Part shown: positions 41,941 through 50,352 of the stretch, in pieces
Layout of the letters: each line of letters opens with the position of its first letter
Position numbering within the stretch: the first letter of the stretch is position 1
From: Empedobacter brevis_A
Lineage (GTDB): Bacteria > Bacteroidota > Bacteroidia > Flavobacteriales > Weeksellaceae
Direction: 5' to 3'
Length of the DNA: 64,000 bases
NCBI RefSeq assembly: GCF_965118635.1
Contig: NZ_CBCPHV010000002.1
Span: forward strand, 248,001 to 312,000
Notes under the pieces: generated by a model
Database searches by the model: none
What the model was told of the DNA's origin: nothing
What the model saw: the letters and a program-made list of their open reading frames with translations, nothing else
Position numbers and translations under genes: made by a program

Positions 41941-43338
41941 ATGGAATACAGAATTGAGAAAGACACCATGGGGGAAGTAAAAGTTCCTGCTGATAAATAT
42001 TGGGGTGCTCAAACAGAACGTTCTCGTAACAATTTTAAAATTGGTCCTGCAGCTTCTATGCCTCACGAGATTATAGAAGGGTTTGCTTATCTTAAAAAGG
42101 CTGCTGCATATGCAAATGCAGAATTAGGTGTTTTACCAGTTGAGAAAAGAGATGCTATTGCAGCTGTATGTGATGAAATCTTAGCAGGAAAATTAGACGA
42201 TCAATTTCCATTAGTAATTTGGCAAACAGGTTCAGGAACTCAATCTAATATGAATGTGAACGAAGTTATTGCTAATCGTGCACAGGTTTTAGCTGGACTG
42301 AAAATTGGAGAAGGAGAGCCAGTTCTTAAAGCAAATGATGATGTAAATAAATCTCAATCTTCTAATGATACTTTCCCAACAGGAATGCACATTGCAGCTT
42401 ATAAAGCTGTTGTAGAAGTTACAATTCCAGGTGTTGAACAATTACGTGATACTTTAGCTAAAAAAGCAGAAGAATTCAAATCTGTTGTAAAAATTGGTCG
42501 TACACACTTAATGGATGCAACTCCATTAACATTAGGACAAGAAATTTCTGGTTATGCAGCACAATTAACTTATGGTATAAAAGCTTTAAGAAATACATTG
42601 GCTCATTTATCTGAAGTTGCTTTAGGTGGAACAGCTGTTGGTACTGGACTTAATACGCCAGAAGGATACGATGTTTTAGTTGCTAAATATATTGCTGAAT
42701 TTACAGGACAACCATTTGTTACTGCAGAAAATAAATTCGAAGCTTTGGCTGCTCACGATGCAATTGTAGAAACTCATGGAGCTTTAAAACAATTAGCTGT
42801 TTCTTTAAATAAAATCGCAAACGATATTCGTATGTTAGCTTCAGGGCCTCGTTCAGGAATTGGAGAAATTATTATTCCAGAAAATGAACCAGGATCTTCT
42901 ATTATGCCAGGTAAAGTAAATCCAACACAATGTGAGGCTTTAACAATGGTTGCTGCTCAAGTTATGGGTAATGATGTTGCAATTTCAATAGGAGGAACTC
43001 AAGGTCATTACGAATTGAATGTTTTCAAACCAGTTATGGCTGCAAACTTCTTACAATCTGCACGTTTATTAGGAGATGCTTGTGTTTCTTTTGATGAGCA
43101 TTGTGCACAAGGAATTGAACCAAATTATTCACGTATCAAAGAGTTAGTAGATAATTCATTAATGTTAGTTACAGCACTTAATACTAAAATTGGTTACTAC
43201 AAAGCTGCTGAAATTGCTCAAACAGCTCACAAAAATAACTCAACGTTAAAAGAAACTGCAATTGCATTAGGCTATGTAACTGCTGAAGAATTTGACGAAT
43301 GGGTAAAACCAGAAGATATGGTTGGATCTTTGAAATAA
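41941..43338 (+). CDS. fumC: Class II fumarate hydratase
   Basis: A 465-residue enzyme of the citric acid cycle that interconverts fumarate and malate without an iron-sulfur cluster. Family marks: WQTGSGTQSNMNVNEV (near residue 98-113), the active-site His region KIGRTHLMDATPL (near 183-195), and the mobile signature GSSIMPGKVNPTQCEAL (near 318-334). Length is standard for class II (about 460-467). It is a single-gene unit with a terminator. Confidence 0.97.
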   Translation: MEYRIEKDTMGEVKVPADKYWGAQTERSRNNFKIGPAASMPHEIIEGFAYLKKAAAYANAELGVLPVEKRDAIAAVCDEILAGKLDDQFPLVIWQTGSGTQSNMNVNEVIANRAQVLAGLKIGEGEPVLKANDDVNKSQSSNDTFPTGMHIAAYKAVVEVTIPGVEQLRDTLAKKAEEFKSVVKIGRTHLMDATPLTLGQEISGYAAQLTYGIKALRNTLAHLSEVALGGTAVGTGLNTPEGYDVLVAKYIAEFTGQPFVTAENKFEALAAHDAIVETHGALKQLAVSLNKIANDIRMLASGPRSGIGEIIIPENEPGSSIMPGKVNPTQCEALTMVAAQVMGNDVAISIGGTQGHYELNVFKPVMAANFLQSARLLGDACVSFDEHCAQGIEPNYSRIKELVDNSLMLVTALNTKIGYYKAAEIAQTAHKNNSTLKETAIALGYVTAEEFDEWVKPEDMVGSLK

Positions 43339-43359
43339 GAAATCAAAAATCATAATAGT

Positions 43360-43386
43360 AAAAGAGGTTATTTTTATAACCTCTTT
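43360..43386 (+). terminator. Rho-independent terminator after fumC
   Basis: Arms AAAAGAGGTTA/TAACCTCTTTT with a short loop and T tail. Confidence 0.8.
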
Positions 43387-43474
43387 TTTTGTGCTAAAAA
43401 TTTTTAAATAAAAAAATAGGAAAATATTCCTTTATATAGTGGAAAAATTGTAACTTTAATAAAAGTTTAAAATT

Positions 43475-43909
43475 ATGACAACTGTAAAAGAAAAAAAATA
43501 TAACCAAATTATTGAAGGAGTTCCTGAAGTAAACGATTTTACGAATGTCTACTTTTATGTTAGTCGTTATAATATCGATCAAAAATATATACAATATCTT
43601 GATGAATTATCAACTCTGAAAGATGAAATAATCTCAAGTTGGTTGAATATTACAACACGAACATACAGAAATTACAAAACAAAAGATGTTTCATTAAAAG
43701 ACAATACAAAGGAACATATTGTTTTATTGATTTCTTTGTACAAACACGGTTTAGAGGTTTTTAATACAAAAGATGATTTTGAAAAATGGCTAACAACTCC
43801 TAATTTGTTATTAGACAAAAAATCTCCAGCAGATTTTCTTGATACTGTATCAGGTTTAAAATTTATTGACAATCGTTTAACTGCGATAGAATTTGGAGAA
43901 AACGTGTAA
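43475..43909 (+). CDS. Antitoxin of the Xre/MbcA/ParS family
   Basis: A 144-residue protein of the antitoxin family paired with RES toxins. The N-terminal part is a Xre-like helix-turn-helix region (EIISSWLNITTRTYRNYKTK, about residues 49-68) and the C-terminal part is the MbcA/ParS toxin-binding domain, with FNTKDDFEKWLTTPNLLLD and the closing LDTVSGLKFIDNRLTAIEFG. It lies two bases before the RES gene. A GGAAAATATTCC palindrome at 43419-43430 lies upstream and could be an operator. Confidence 0.88.
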   Translation: MTTVKEKKYNQIIEGVPEVNDFTNVYFYVSRYNIDQKYIQYLDELSTLKDEIISSWLNITTRTYRNYKTKDVSLKDNTKEHIVLLISLYKHGLEVFNTKDDFEKWLTTPNLLLDKKSPADFLDTVSGLKFIDNRLTAIEFGENV

Positions 43910-43911
43910 AA

Positions 43912-44364
43912 ATGCTAGTTTATAATATACGCAAGGCTAAATATGCGAAATCATTACAAGCTTCTGGAGTTGCAAACAGATGGAATAAAAATGATGAATT
44001 TGTAATTTATACAGGAAGTTCGCGTGCGCTTTCAACTTTAGAATTAGTTGTTCATCGAAGTTCTATTAGTATCGATAATTCGTATAAATTATTAGTAATA
44101 GAAATTGATTGTACTGAAAAGGATATTTATCAAGTAAGAAAACCTAAATTACCTAAGAATTGGCAATCTGTAGAAGCTTATCCAGAATTGCAGGAAATAG
44201 GATCTGCTTGGTATCAAGATTTTAACTATTTGCTAATGAAAGTTCCGTCGTCGATTATTCCGAAAGAATATAATTATTTGATAAATGTAAAACATCCAGA
44301 TTTCAATTCGAAAGTGAAAATAAAAGAATTGGAGGATTATAATTGGGATGATCGTTTGTTATAA
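43912..44364 (+). CDS. RES-domain toxin
   Basis: A 150-residue RES-family protein: VYNIRKAKYAKSL at the start, the R-x-N region GVANRWNKNDEFVIYTGSSRALSTLEL (a run given in parts: GVANRWNK, YTGSSRALSTLELVVH) and the final VPSSIIPKEYNYLINVKHPDF. In known systems RES toxins consume NAD+ by a phosphorylase or glycohydrolase reaction, and the Xre partner blocks the site. The Arg and the Tyr-x-x-S segments of the active site appear intact, so it should be active when free. The stop is followed by a shared terminator. Confidence 0.88.
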   Translation: MLVYNIRKAKYAKSLQASGVANRWNKNDEFVIYTGSSRALSTLELVVHRSSISIDNSYKLLVIEIDCTEKDIYQVRKPKLPKNWQSVEAYPELQEIGSAWYQDFNYLLMKVPSSIIPKEYNYLINVKHPDFNSKVKIKELEDYNWDDRLL

Positions 44365-44369
44365 AAACA

Positions 44370-44402
44370 AAAAATCGACTAAGATCTTAGCCGATTTTTT
44401 TA
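44370..44402. terminator. Bidirectional terminator between the RES and copA genes
   Basis: Stem AAAATCG-A-CTAAGATCTTAG-C-CGATTTT with one A-C mismatch, followed by a T run. Confidence 0.72.
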
Positions 44403-44420
44403 TTGATATTTTGAGAATTT

Positions 44421-46822
44421 TTAAATCTTTTTGTACTTCAATAATAAACTATTTGTAACAACACTTACGCTACTCAAAGCCATTGCAGCTCCAGCAATCA
44501 TAGGATCTAATAAAAATCCGTTGATTGGATAAAGTATTCCCGCAGCGATTGGAATTCCGATTACATTATAAATAAATGCCCAAAATAAATTTTGATGAAT
44601 TGTTTTTACGGTTTGTGTAGATAAGTTTATTGCATGATTTATTTTCGTTAAATCTCCACCAATTAAAGTTACCTCAGCAACATCAATTGCAATATCAGAA
44701 CCATTTCCCATTGCAATAGAAACATCTGCTTGTGCTAGCGCCGCGCTATCATTAATTCCGTCTCCAACCATTGCAACAACTTTTCCTTTTTGTTGCAAAT
44801 CTTTGATAATGTTCATTTTTTCATTTGGAAGAGCATTTGCAATAACTTGATCAATTCCGACTTGTTTAGCAATTGCATTTGCCGAAAATTCGTTATCTCC
44901 CGTTACCATCCAAACTTCAATTCCTTTAGCATGAAAATCTTTAATTGCTTCAACAGAAGTTGGTTTTATTTCATCAGAAATTCCGATTAATCCTAAAACT
45001 TTTTCATCATTTCCAAAGAAAGAAGTGTATAGTTTTTAGCAGAAAAATCTTGAATTGCTTGTTTTATTTTTTCATCAATTTGTAGATTCAACTCTTTAAT
45101 CCAAGATGTTTTTCCTATATAATAATATTTATTTAATAGATTAGCTTTCAAACCTTTTCCTGAAATGTCTTCAACTTTTAATTCAGGTAAAATATCTTGT
45201 TTACCAATATATTCTGTAATTGCTTTTGCTAATGGATGTTGAGAATTATTTTCGATTGTATAAAGTACATTTTTTACAGTATCATCAAACCAAATAAGTT
45301 CCTGTACTTTTGGTTTTCCTTCTGTAATAGTTCCTGTTTTATCTAAAATAATTGTATTAATTTTTTTAGCAGATTCTAAACTTTCGGCATTTTTGATTAA
45401 GATTCCTTGTTCTGCACCTTTTCCTATTCCAACCATAATTGCTGTTGGCGTTGCCAAACCAAGTGCACAAGGACAAGCGATAACCAAAACAGTAATCATA
45501 GATAAAAGTGCCATTGTAAATGCATTTTCTTGACCTAAAATTAGCCAAACAATAAATGTTAAAACAGCAATAATAATTACAATTGGAACAAAAACGCCAG
45601 CTATTTTATCAACAAGTTGCTGTACAGGAGCTTTACTTCCTTGTGCATTTTTTACTGATTGAATAATTTGAGATAGGAGCGTATCATTTCCAACTTTCAA
45701 GGCTTTGTATTGAATTGGCGAGTTTTGATTTAATGTTCCAGAAAAAACATTAGAATTGATATTTTTCTCTACAGGAATTGGTTCTCCAGTTAAAGAACTT
45801 TCATCTATAAAAGATTCTCCCGAAACAATAATTCCATCAACCGCAATTTTATCGCCAGGTTTTGCTAAAATTAAATCGCCAATTTGAACGTTTTCTATTT
45901 TAGTTTCAATTTGATTTCCATCTTTTAAAATTAGAACTGTGTTAGGTTGTAAACCAATTAGTTTTTTAATCGCTTCGGATGTATTTCCTTTTGCTCGTTC
46001 TTCCATCAATTTTCCAATTAAGATGAAAACAATGATTAATCCAGAAGCTTCAAAATAAGGATGTGCATGCAATCCTTTGCTGTGCCAATATTGTGGAAAA
46101 AGAGTATTAAAAATGCTGAAAATATAAGCAACTCCGGTACTTAGTGCAACCAAAGTATCCATATTAGCCGATTTATTTTTTAATTGTCTCCAAGCTCCAA
46201 CGAAAAATTGTTGACCAAAAAGAAATAAAATTGGAGTAGAAAGTGCCCACATAATATAATTTGCATAAGGCATATTCATAAAAAACATTCCGATGATAAA
46301 AAGAGGGACTCCAAAGATTAAAGACCAACTTACTTTATTCTTCAGGGATTTATATTTTTCTTCATGTAGTTCTTCAATTTCCTTATCTTGATTGGTAGAT
46401 TCATCAATTACTAAATCATAACCAACATCTATTAATGCTTTTTTTAAACTTTCTGGAGAAGTAAGAGCAGGAATATATTCTATTTTTCCCATTCCATTTC
46501 CATAATTTACTTCCGCATTTACAACGCCAATCTGACGTTTTAGATTTGCTTGAGAACTACTTGCACAAGAAGCACAAGTCATATTAAGAACTGGATACGA
46601 TTTTTCAATAGAATCAATCTTGAAATTATTTTGTTTCAAAATTTCGTATACTTTTCCTACTGCTTTAGGTAATTTTTTTGCTGTAATGGAAACCGTTTTA
46701 CTTTTTAAATCCACTAAAAAATTATCAATATTCTCAATTTGAGAAAGCAATTGATTTAATTTATCTACTTGTTGCTCAGTTTCTAAATTAAGAACAGGAA
46801 TATATAGAGTTTGTTCATTCAT
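44421..46822 (-). pseudogene. copA: Copper-exporting P1B-type ATPase broken by a single-base frameshift
   Basis: Two adjacent frames make up one ATPase. The first (start ATG 46822, ends 44993) carries a degenerate HMA-like segment without CxxC, a second HMA domain with MTCASC, the CPC membrane motif VIACPCALGLATPT (near residue 448) and DKTGT (near 492). The second frame continues with DEKVLGLIGISDEIKP, the VTGDN and GDGINDSAALAQADVSIAMG hinge motifs and the last two membrane helices to 44421. Adding one T back near 45024 (ACACTT to ACACTTT) joins them into NYTLSFFGNDEKVLGL. The total would be about 800 residues. CopA exports Cu(I) from the cytoplasm. As read, the product lacks half of the P domain; either a real null or a sequence error. 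Confidence 0.85.
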
Positions 46823-46958
46823 AACAGTAATTTTATAAGACAAATTTCGGAAGATTTATACTCGAAATTATTATATAATTTTAGGTTAAAGTTACACCTT
46901 TTACTTGAGTCATTTTTAGGAATAATTGAGTTGAAAGAATTTAATTTTATAACCAAAA

Positions 46959-46986
46959 AAAATCCTTCAATTGCTTGAAGGATTTA
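46959..46986 (-). terminator. Rho-independent terminator after the DUF4241 gene
   Basis: Arms AAATCCTTCAA/TTGAAGGATTT around TTGC. Confidence 0.8.
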
Positions 46987-47008
46987 ATTTTATTTTTAGA
47001 AAAATGAA

Positions 47009-47764
47009 TTATAACCATTCATCATCATCTTCTGAATCTTCTAATTCAGCATCGATGAATTGAATATAAAATGCAACAATTTCTCCTTTTTCGTTGTATC
47101 CGAAATATGCAGGATAAATTCCTTCTCCAAAACCAGCTTGAAAAATTGGTGATTTGAATTCTGTATTTGGAATTGTCCAATTGATCCAATCTCCTTCTTC
47201 TGATTGATATTTAGGATTGTTTTTTGCGTTTTCTACGAATAATTTATTGAAATAATCATCATATAAATTAACATCGTTTTTGCTTTCAAAATCATCAATA
47301 AATTTTACAAAAGAATCTTTTGCTTCTGCATCTACAATAGTTGCTAAACCACTTTCGATAGAGAAACCAAAGTATTCACCTTCTTGTAATTCGTCAATCA
47401 ACTCGATTCCTTTCATTGCTTCTTCATAACGAACAGGTTTTTCGTTTGTAAATGCAACTTTTACACATCCAATTAAATTCTCAACATCACCATCGTCTTC
47501 AAATTTTACGATGCTTGCAGTTACAGGAAAATCACCTTTTGGTGTTTCAAGAAAATAAGGATCTTTGTCCATTGATAAATATTCACCTAAAGGGTCATTT
47601 ACAAAAATTTTACCTGATGGTAAAGAAACTTCTCCCATTTGAATTTGGTCGATTTCTACACCGCCAATTTCTTTATCTGTAAAATATTTTTCTAAATCAT
47701 TAGGAGCTAAAGTAAATTCTCTTTTAGATTCCCAAGTTTTTAACCATTCTGCTGTTGGTTGCAT
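47009..47764 (-). CDS. DUF4241 domain-containing protein
   Basis: A 251-residue, strongly acidic soluble protein. The DUF4241 core is visible: VSLPSGKIFVNDPL, then GDFPVTASIV, EGEYFGFSIESGLATIVDAEA and the closing FQAGFGEGIYPAYFGYNEKG. The C-terminus is an acidic run (DAELEDSEDDDEW). The family is of unknown function and occurs in varied contexts, some linked to contact-dependent immunity, but no toxin gene is nearby here. It is a single-gene unit. Confidence 0.82.
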   Translation of the reverse strand: MQPTAEWLKTWESKREFTLAPNDLEKYFTDKEIGGVEIDQIQMGEVSLPSGKIFVNDPLGEYLSMDKDPYFLETPKGDFPVTASIVKFEDDGDVENLIGCVKVAFTNEKPVRYEEAMKGIELIDELQEGEYFGFSIESGLATIVDAEAKDSFVKFIDDFESKNDVNLYDDYFNKLFVENAKNNPKYQSEEGDWINWTIPNTEFKSPIFQAGFGEGIYPAYFGYNEKGEIVAFYIQFIDAELEDSEDDDEWL

Positions 47765-47844
47765 AAATTATTGTTTTAAAGTGATACAAAATTACACTAA
47801 ATAATGATAGTAACTTAACTTTTATATGTTAGTCAAAAATTAAA

Positions 47845-48444
47845 TTATCTTAATTTTTTTCTTAATTCGTTCTTATCAATATCATATTCTAAATGCAAGA
47901 TTGAAATTAAATCATCTTCAGAAAGTAAATTATTTTTATAATATTGAATTAGAAAAGGTTCAATTTTAGAAAATTCGTTTAATGATTTTTGTAAAAAATA
48001 TGCTTCAATAAATTGATTATCTTTTGTTTTTAATGTAATAAGATTACTAATTCCGTGCGAACCTTCAGGGGTTTGGAACTCACCAAATTCTTTCACAGCT
48101 TTTCCTTTATAATCCGAATTATCAATCACAATAGAATATAAATCGTTTATAGAAAAAGTTTGATCTTTTACAGAAATTGAATCTTTTGTAAAAGTCAACT
48201 TTCCATCAAATTTACCTTTTAATTCTGTAGAAGGTTTTTTAAAATAACCATTCCAATAAGCGACAGCGGTTGCCAAAAGTCCAATAAAAATGTAATAATA
48301 CGTTTGATTTTTAAAAACTTGCAATTCTAAAAAAACAAAACTAATCACACTAACAAAAAGAAATGATAAAATAACTTTTACAATTTGTTTGTTATTTTTC
48401 TTAGGTTTTTCGGGTACAAAAATTTCGAAACTATATTTATCCAT
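47845..48444 (-). CDS. Membrane protein of unknown function, coupled to a Crp-like regulator
   Basis: A 199-residue protein with a short cytoplasmic lead, two membrane helices (VILSFLFVSVISFVFLELQV and YYIFIGLLATAVAYWNGYF, about residues 25-70) and a soluble C-terminal domain of about 125 residues with a PH-like beta pattern (KLTFTKDSISVKDQTFSIND). I do not recognise a family. The start overlaps the end of the Crp-like gene by eight bases, so the two are made together. Confidence 0.7.
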   Translation of the reverse strand: MDKYSFEIFVPEKPKKNNKQIVKVILSFLFVSVISFVFLELQVFKNQTYYYIFIGLLATAVAYWNGYFKKPSTELKGKFDGKLTFTKDSISVKDQTFSINDLYSIVIDNSDYKGKAVKEFGEFQTPEGSHGISNLITLKTKDNQFIEAYFLQKSLNEFSKIEPFLIQYYKNNLLSEDDLISILHLEYDIDKNELRKKLR

Positions 48445-49012
48445 GTGCTATTTCTTTACGAACTCTACTTAAGCTTTCTGGTGTGATTCCTAAATAGGAA
48501 GCAATCATCCATTGTGGTATACGAGAAAGTTGTTTGGGATAAAGTCGTACAAACTCTAAATAACGGGTTTTTGCAGAGGCACCAAGCAATAAATTAATAC
48601 GATCTTGTAAACTACGTACATGATTTTGGATTAATTTGTTTTGTGCTGCTAAATAATTAGGATTTAAACTTATAATTAAATCATTTAATTTTTCATTTTG
48701 CAAAATAACTGTAGAATCTTCAATTGCTTGAATATAAAATTTTGATTTTTCTTTACAAAATGAACTATTTCTATCGCTTACAATCCAGTTTTCAATACCA
48801 AATTGCAAAACGTGTTCTTTTCCATTATCATCAATTGTATAAGATCGGATAACGCCAGATTCAACAAAAAAATAATTTTCAGAATACTCGCCAGGTTGCA
48901 TAATAAATTCATTTTTTTTATAATGTTTTACAACCAAAGCACTTTCAATTTTAGTCCATTGTTCTTCTGTCAGATCAATAATACTTGATAAATGTTTTTT
49001 ATAATTTTCCAT
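48437..49012 (-). CDS. Crp/Fnr-family transcriptional regulator
   Basis: A 191-residue regulator. The cyclic-nucleotide-binding-like domain includes FIMQPGEYSENYFFVESGVI (residues about 36-55) and a beta roll to residue 115; the C-terminal helix-turn-helix reads IPQWMIASYLGITPESLSRVRK. It is a paralogue of the regulator at 17081-17641. It is translationally coupled to the membrane protein that follows and is divergent from the Rrf2 gene, with a 107-base shared control region. Confidence 0.88.
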   Translation of the reverse strand: MENYKKHLSSIIDLTEEQWTKIESALVVKHYKKNEFIMQPGEYSENYFFVESGVIRSYTIDDNGKEHVLQFGIENWIVSDRNSSFCKEKSKFYIQAIEDSTVILQNEKLNDLIISLNPNYLAAQNKLIQNHVRSLQDRINLLLGASAKTRYLEFVRLYPKQLSRIPQWMIASYLGITPESLSRVRKEIAHG

Positions 49013-49058
49013 ACGTATTGCAGTATTCTACAAATTTATAAGAAATTAATGAATAAAA

Positions 49059-49079
49059 TTGTATCAAATTTTGTTACAA
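49059..49079 (+). promoter_or_regulatory. Putative Rrf2 operator 1
   Basis: A 21-base site. On the minus strand it has TGTAACAAAA, five variable bases, then TACAA; as a dyad it reads TTGTA, 11 bases, TACAA. It overlaps the -33 element of the Rrf2 gene. The matching site 2 is at 49545-49565 (16 of 21 positions identical). Confidence 0.55.
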
Positions 49080-49101
49080 TTAAAATTTAGTGATATCTTT
49101 G
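49070..49101 (+). promoter_or_regulatory. Flavobacterial promoter for the Rrf2 gene
   Basis: TTTG at 49070-49073, a 20-base spacer, then TATCTTTG at 49094-49101, 18 bases before the ATG. Confidence 0.7.
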
Positions 49102-49119
49102 CATCATTAAATCATAAAA

Positions 49120-49527
49120 ATGAACAATTTAAGATTTGCAACAGCGATTCATATTTTAGTTTTAACTGAAAAATTTAAAGGACAATTAATTACTTCTGAT
49201 TTTATTGCAGGAAGTATTAATGTAAATCCTGTTGTGGTTCGCCGTGAGATAAAATTCTTAAAAGAAGCAGGTTTTATTGATTCTAAAAAAGGAAAAGAAG
49301 GAGGGATTCTTTTAGTTAAAAATGCAGACGATATTTTGCTTGGTGATATTTATAAAATTGTAAATCAGGAGAATGCTTTTGGGAGAATGAATCATACAAA
49401 TCCGGAATGTCCTGTTGGAAAACAAATGAATCATCATCTCGAAAAATTATTCTATCATGCCGAATTAGAATTAATCAGATCATTAAATAATAAAACTTTA
49501 AAACAGTTTTCTGATGAATTTCAATAA
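49120..49527 (+). CDS. Rrf2-family transcriptional regulator (YwnA-like)
   Basis: A 135-residue winged-helix protein: RFATAIHILVLTEKFKGQ, recognition helix region GSINVNPVVVRREIKFLKEA, wing GKEGGILLVK, and the C-terminal dimer helix. The [2Fe-2S] ligands of IscR-type members are absent (only one Cys, in NPECPVGKQM), so it is of the Rrf2 YwnA type that senses by other means. The following gene encodes a YwnB-like oxidoreductase, the same pairing as ywnA-ywnB of Bacillus. Sites at both promoters suggest autoregulation. Confidence 0.87.
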   Translation: MNNLRFATAIHILVLTEKFKGQLITSDFIAGSINVNPVVVRREIKFLKEAGFIDSKKGKEGGILLVKNADDILLGDIYKIVNQENAFGRMNHTNPECPVGKQMNHHLEKLFYHAELELIRSLNNKTLKQFSDEFQ

Positions 49528-49544
49528 AAAATTTTTATCTTTAA

Positions 49545-49565
49545 ATGTAACAAAAATAATTACAA
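49545..49565 (+). promoter_or_regulatory. Putative Rrf2 operator 2
   Basis: A 21-base site with TGTAACAAAA, five variable bases and TACAA, arms TGTAA/TTACA, located 36 bases before the oxidoreductase ATG. A TATCTTTA at 49537-49544 could be a -7 box that it overlaps or follows. Confidence 0.55.
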
Positions 49566-49600
49566 TATAAATAGTTAATATTAAATCAAAAAATTATAAA

Positions 49601-50257
49601 ATGAGAATAGCAGTTATTGGAGCTACAGGTTTTGTAGGCTCACACATCGTAGAAGAATTAGTGAATAGAAATCAATCTATCAAAGCATTTGCACGAAATA
49701 CGGATAAGGTTTTGTATCATAAAAATGTAGCAAAAGTTGCTTTGGATGTAAACGATATACAAGCTTTAGCAGCAGATTTAAAAGGAGCAGATGTGGTTGT
49801 AAGTGCTTTCAATGCAGGTTGGACAAATCCGAATATCTACGAAGATTACATGAAAGGAGCAAAAGCTATAGAAGAAGCAACTAAATTAGCTGGTGTAAAA
49901 CGTTTGATTGTAATTGGTGGAGCAGGTAGTTTATATGTAAATAATCAGAAGGAATTACAAATTGTAGACGCTCCTGATTTTCCTGAAGAAATAAAACAAG
50001 GTGCTTTAGCAGCAAGAGATTATTACAATATTCTAAAAGAAAACAAAGATTTGGAATGGACAGTTTTTTCTCCAGCTCCAGAAATGCATCAAGGAACTTC
50101 TGGCGAAAGAAAAGGAGTATATCGTATTGGTGAAGATGTTCCTGTTTTTAACGATGAAGGACGTAGTATTTTGTCTGTAGAAGATGTTGCAGTTGTGATT
50201 GCAGATGAGATTGAAAATGCAAAACATATAAATAAAAGATTTACAGCTGCTTATTAA
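49601..50257 (+). CDS. NAD(P)-binding oxidoreductase (YwnB/NmrA-like)
   Basis: A 218-residue atypical short-chain dehydrogenase. The nucleotide-binding motif is IAVIGATGFVGSHIVEEL (residues 3-20), followed by AFARNTDKV, DVVVSAFNAGW, GVKRLIVIGGAGSLYV and the substrate-region TVFSPAPEMHQGTSGERKG. The active Tyr-x-x-x-Lys is not clear, so it may act as a redox sensor or flavin/quinone reductase like the YwnB group. It lies 73 bases after the Rrf2 regulator, with its own control site. Confidence 0.85.
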   Translation: MRIAVIGATGFVGSHIVEELVNRNQSIKAFARNTDKVLYHKNVAKVALDVNDIQALAADLKGADVVVSAFNAGWTNPNIYEDYMKGAKAIEEATKLAGVKRLIVIGGAGSLYVNNQKELQIVDAPDFPEEIKQGALAARDYYNILKENKDLEWTVFSPAPEMHQGTSGERKGVYRIGEDVPVFNDEGRSILSVEDVAVVIADEIENAKHINKRFTAAY

Positions 50258-50311
50258 AATTCCTAAATAAATTTAATCTAAATTTATTCTTGTAGAACAA
50301 TTCTGTATTTT

Positions 50312-50327
50312 TTGGTACGATTTATGA
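50312..50327 (+). promoter_or_regulatory. Sigma-54-like -24/-12 element before the DUF3592 gene
   Basis: TTGGTACGATTTATGA has GG (-24) and, ten bases later, GA in place of the usual GC (-12). It lies 25 bases before the ATG at 50353, and the predicted start would be near 50338. A near copy is at 60359-60374. No activator gene is near. Confidence 0.4.
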
Positions 50328-50352
50328 AAAATACAAATTAAATACAAGAATA

